NCBI GenBank assembly: GCA_029256005.1
Contig: JAQSYS010000128.1
Location: forward strand, 1 to 5,717
DNA from: Sedimentibacter sp.
GTDB taxonomy: Bacteria; Bacillota; Clostridia; Tissierellales; Sedimentibacteraceae
DNA length: 5,717 bases
Direction of reading: 5' to 3'
Under the pieces are notes generated by a model. It saw only the letters and a program-made list of their open reading frames with translations, did not search any database and was not told the origin of the DNA. Below, in pieces: positions 5,154 through 5,717 of the stretch. Made by a program: the position numbers and the translations under genes. Within the stretch, counting starts at the first letter, position 1. Each line of letters starts with the position of its first letter.

Positions 5154-5717
5154 ATAATCATCAGCAAAACGATACCCTACTCCGATTTCAGTTAATATAA
5201 ATTTTGGATTAGAACTGTCTTTTTCAATTTTTCTTCTTAAGCTTGCCATAAAAACTCTTATGCTTTTTGAGTCCCCTGTTTCACCATACCCCCAAACCTC
5301 TTTTGATATTTGGCTGTGAGTTATAACTTTACCTCTGTTAGTTATCAGTAAAACCAACAGTTTAAATTCTATAGGTGTCAGGTGAACCTCGGTATCATCT
5401 GCATAAACCCTGTGCTTTTCAATATCAACTGTTAAATAGTCAAATTTATATACACTATCAGTTTCATATGAAATACCTCTTTCAATTAATCTTTCCATTA
5501 CACGTATTCTTGCTAACAATTCTCCCATTGAGAATGGTTTAGTCAAATAATCATTTGCTCCTGCATCAAGTGCAGTAATTTTATCACTTTCCTGTTCTCT
5601 TGCTGATACAATTATAATCGGTATATCAGAAACATTTCTAACTTGGTTAATTATTTCAATTCCATCCATATCAGGCAACCCCAAATCCAATAGAATAATA
5701 TCAGGATTCTCTGTACA
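5133..5717 (-). CDS. kdpE: KdpE-like OmpR-family response regulator, partial (N-terminus beyond right edge)
   Basis: The frame is open to the right edge, so the gene starts outside the window; a TTG at 5688-5690 lies inside the receiver domain and is not the start. The 194 visible residues lack roughly the first 40 of the receiver, including the acidic pair. The phosphorylation site is the Asp of PDIILLDLGLPDMDG (codon 5685-5687). The conserved Ser of VSAR and Lys of TKPF follow at visible positions 38 and 60. From about visible residue 90 to the end is a winged-helix DNA-binding domain with VHLTPIEFKLL, GKVITHSQI, VWGYGE, SIRVFMASLRRKIE and LTEIGVGYRF. These signatures, and DLGLPDMDGIE and SDKITALDAGANDYL, match KdpE more closely than generic PhoB-like regulators. 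KdpE with the sensor kinase KdpD responds to K+ limitation. No kdpFABC genes are visible; the convergent ktr operon is the obvious candidate target, by inference. Confidence 0.85.
   Translation of the reverse strand, partial: CTENPDIILLDLGLPDMDGIEIINQVRNVSDIPIIIVSAREQESDKITALDAGANDYLTKPFSMGELLARIRVMERLIERGISYETDSVYKFDYLTVDIEKHRVYADDTEVHLTPIEFKLLVLLITNRGKVITHSQISKEVWGYGETGDSKSIRVFMASLRRKIEKDSSNPKFILTEIGVGYRFADDYKNDTIK

Noticed and set aside
5688..5690. TTG start for a 185-aa response regulator
   Set aside because: The frame continues to the window edge and encodes the conserved PDIILLD part of the receiver; the true start is outside the window.

Overview
The window is AT-rich DNA (by eye about two thirds A+T) from a low-GC Gram-positive bacterium, most probably of the Clostridia. 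The evidence is strong GGAGG-type ribosome binding sites, short lipoprotein signal peptides ending in a lipobox, a KtrAB-type potassium uptake system, and AT-rich codon use (many AGA, ATA and TTA codons). I cannot name the species.

Left part (1-2300, minus strand): two genes for secreted lipoproteins, each with an FMN-binding domain. The first runs off the left edge and has a long Asp/Glu-rich linker containing a 12-bp tandem repeat. The second is complete (563 aa). It has one FMN-binding domain followed by two tandem copies of a roughly 203-residue domain, about 68% identical to each other by hand count. An intrinsic terminator with a GAAA loop (549-580) separates the two genes, and each has its own candidate promoter.

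Middle (2289-2640): a gene-free divergent intergenic region of about 350 bp. It holds candidate promoters for both directions, six copies of TGTTAA/TTAACA, and nested inverted repeats. This is the likely control region for the potassium operon and perhaps also for the lipoprotein.

Right part (2641-5115, plus strand): a tight three-gene operon. The first gene encodes a small membrane-anchored protein that looks like a stripped-down RCK (TrkA-N) domain. The second encodes the KtrB/TrkH-type K+ channel-like subunit. The third encodes the KtrA/TrkA-type single-RCK gating subunit. The spacings are 1 nt and 8 nt, and ribosome binding sites overlap or touch the preceding gene ends. A hairpin terminator follows.

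Right edge (5133-5717, minus strand, convergent): the C-terminal 194 residues of an OmpR/PhoB-family response regulator that closely resembles KdpE. It shares a bidirectional terminator with the potassium operon, and the stem overlaps its last codons. The simplest reading is a K+ homeostasis locus in which a KdpDE-like two-component system (kinase expected beyond the right edge) controls a constitutive-type Ktr transporter. The least familiar element is the membrane-tethered, nucleotide-site-less RCK-like protein that leads the operon. The next is the tandemly duplicated domain of the FMN lipoprotein.
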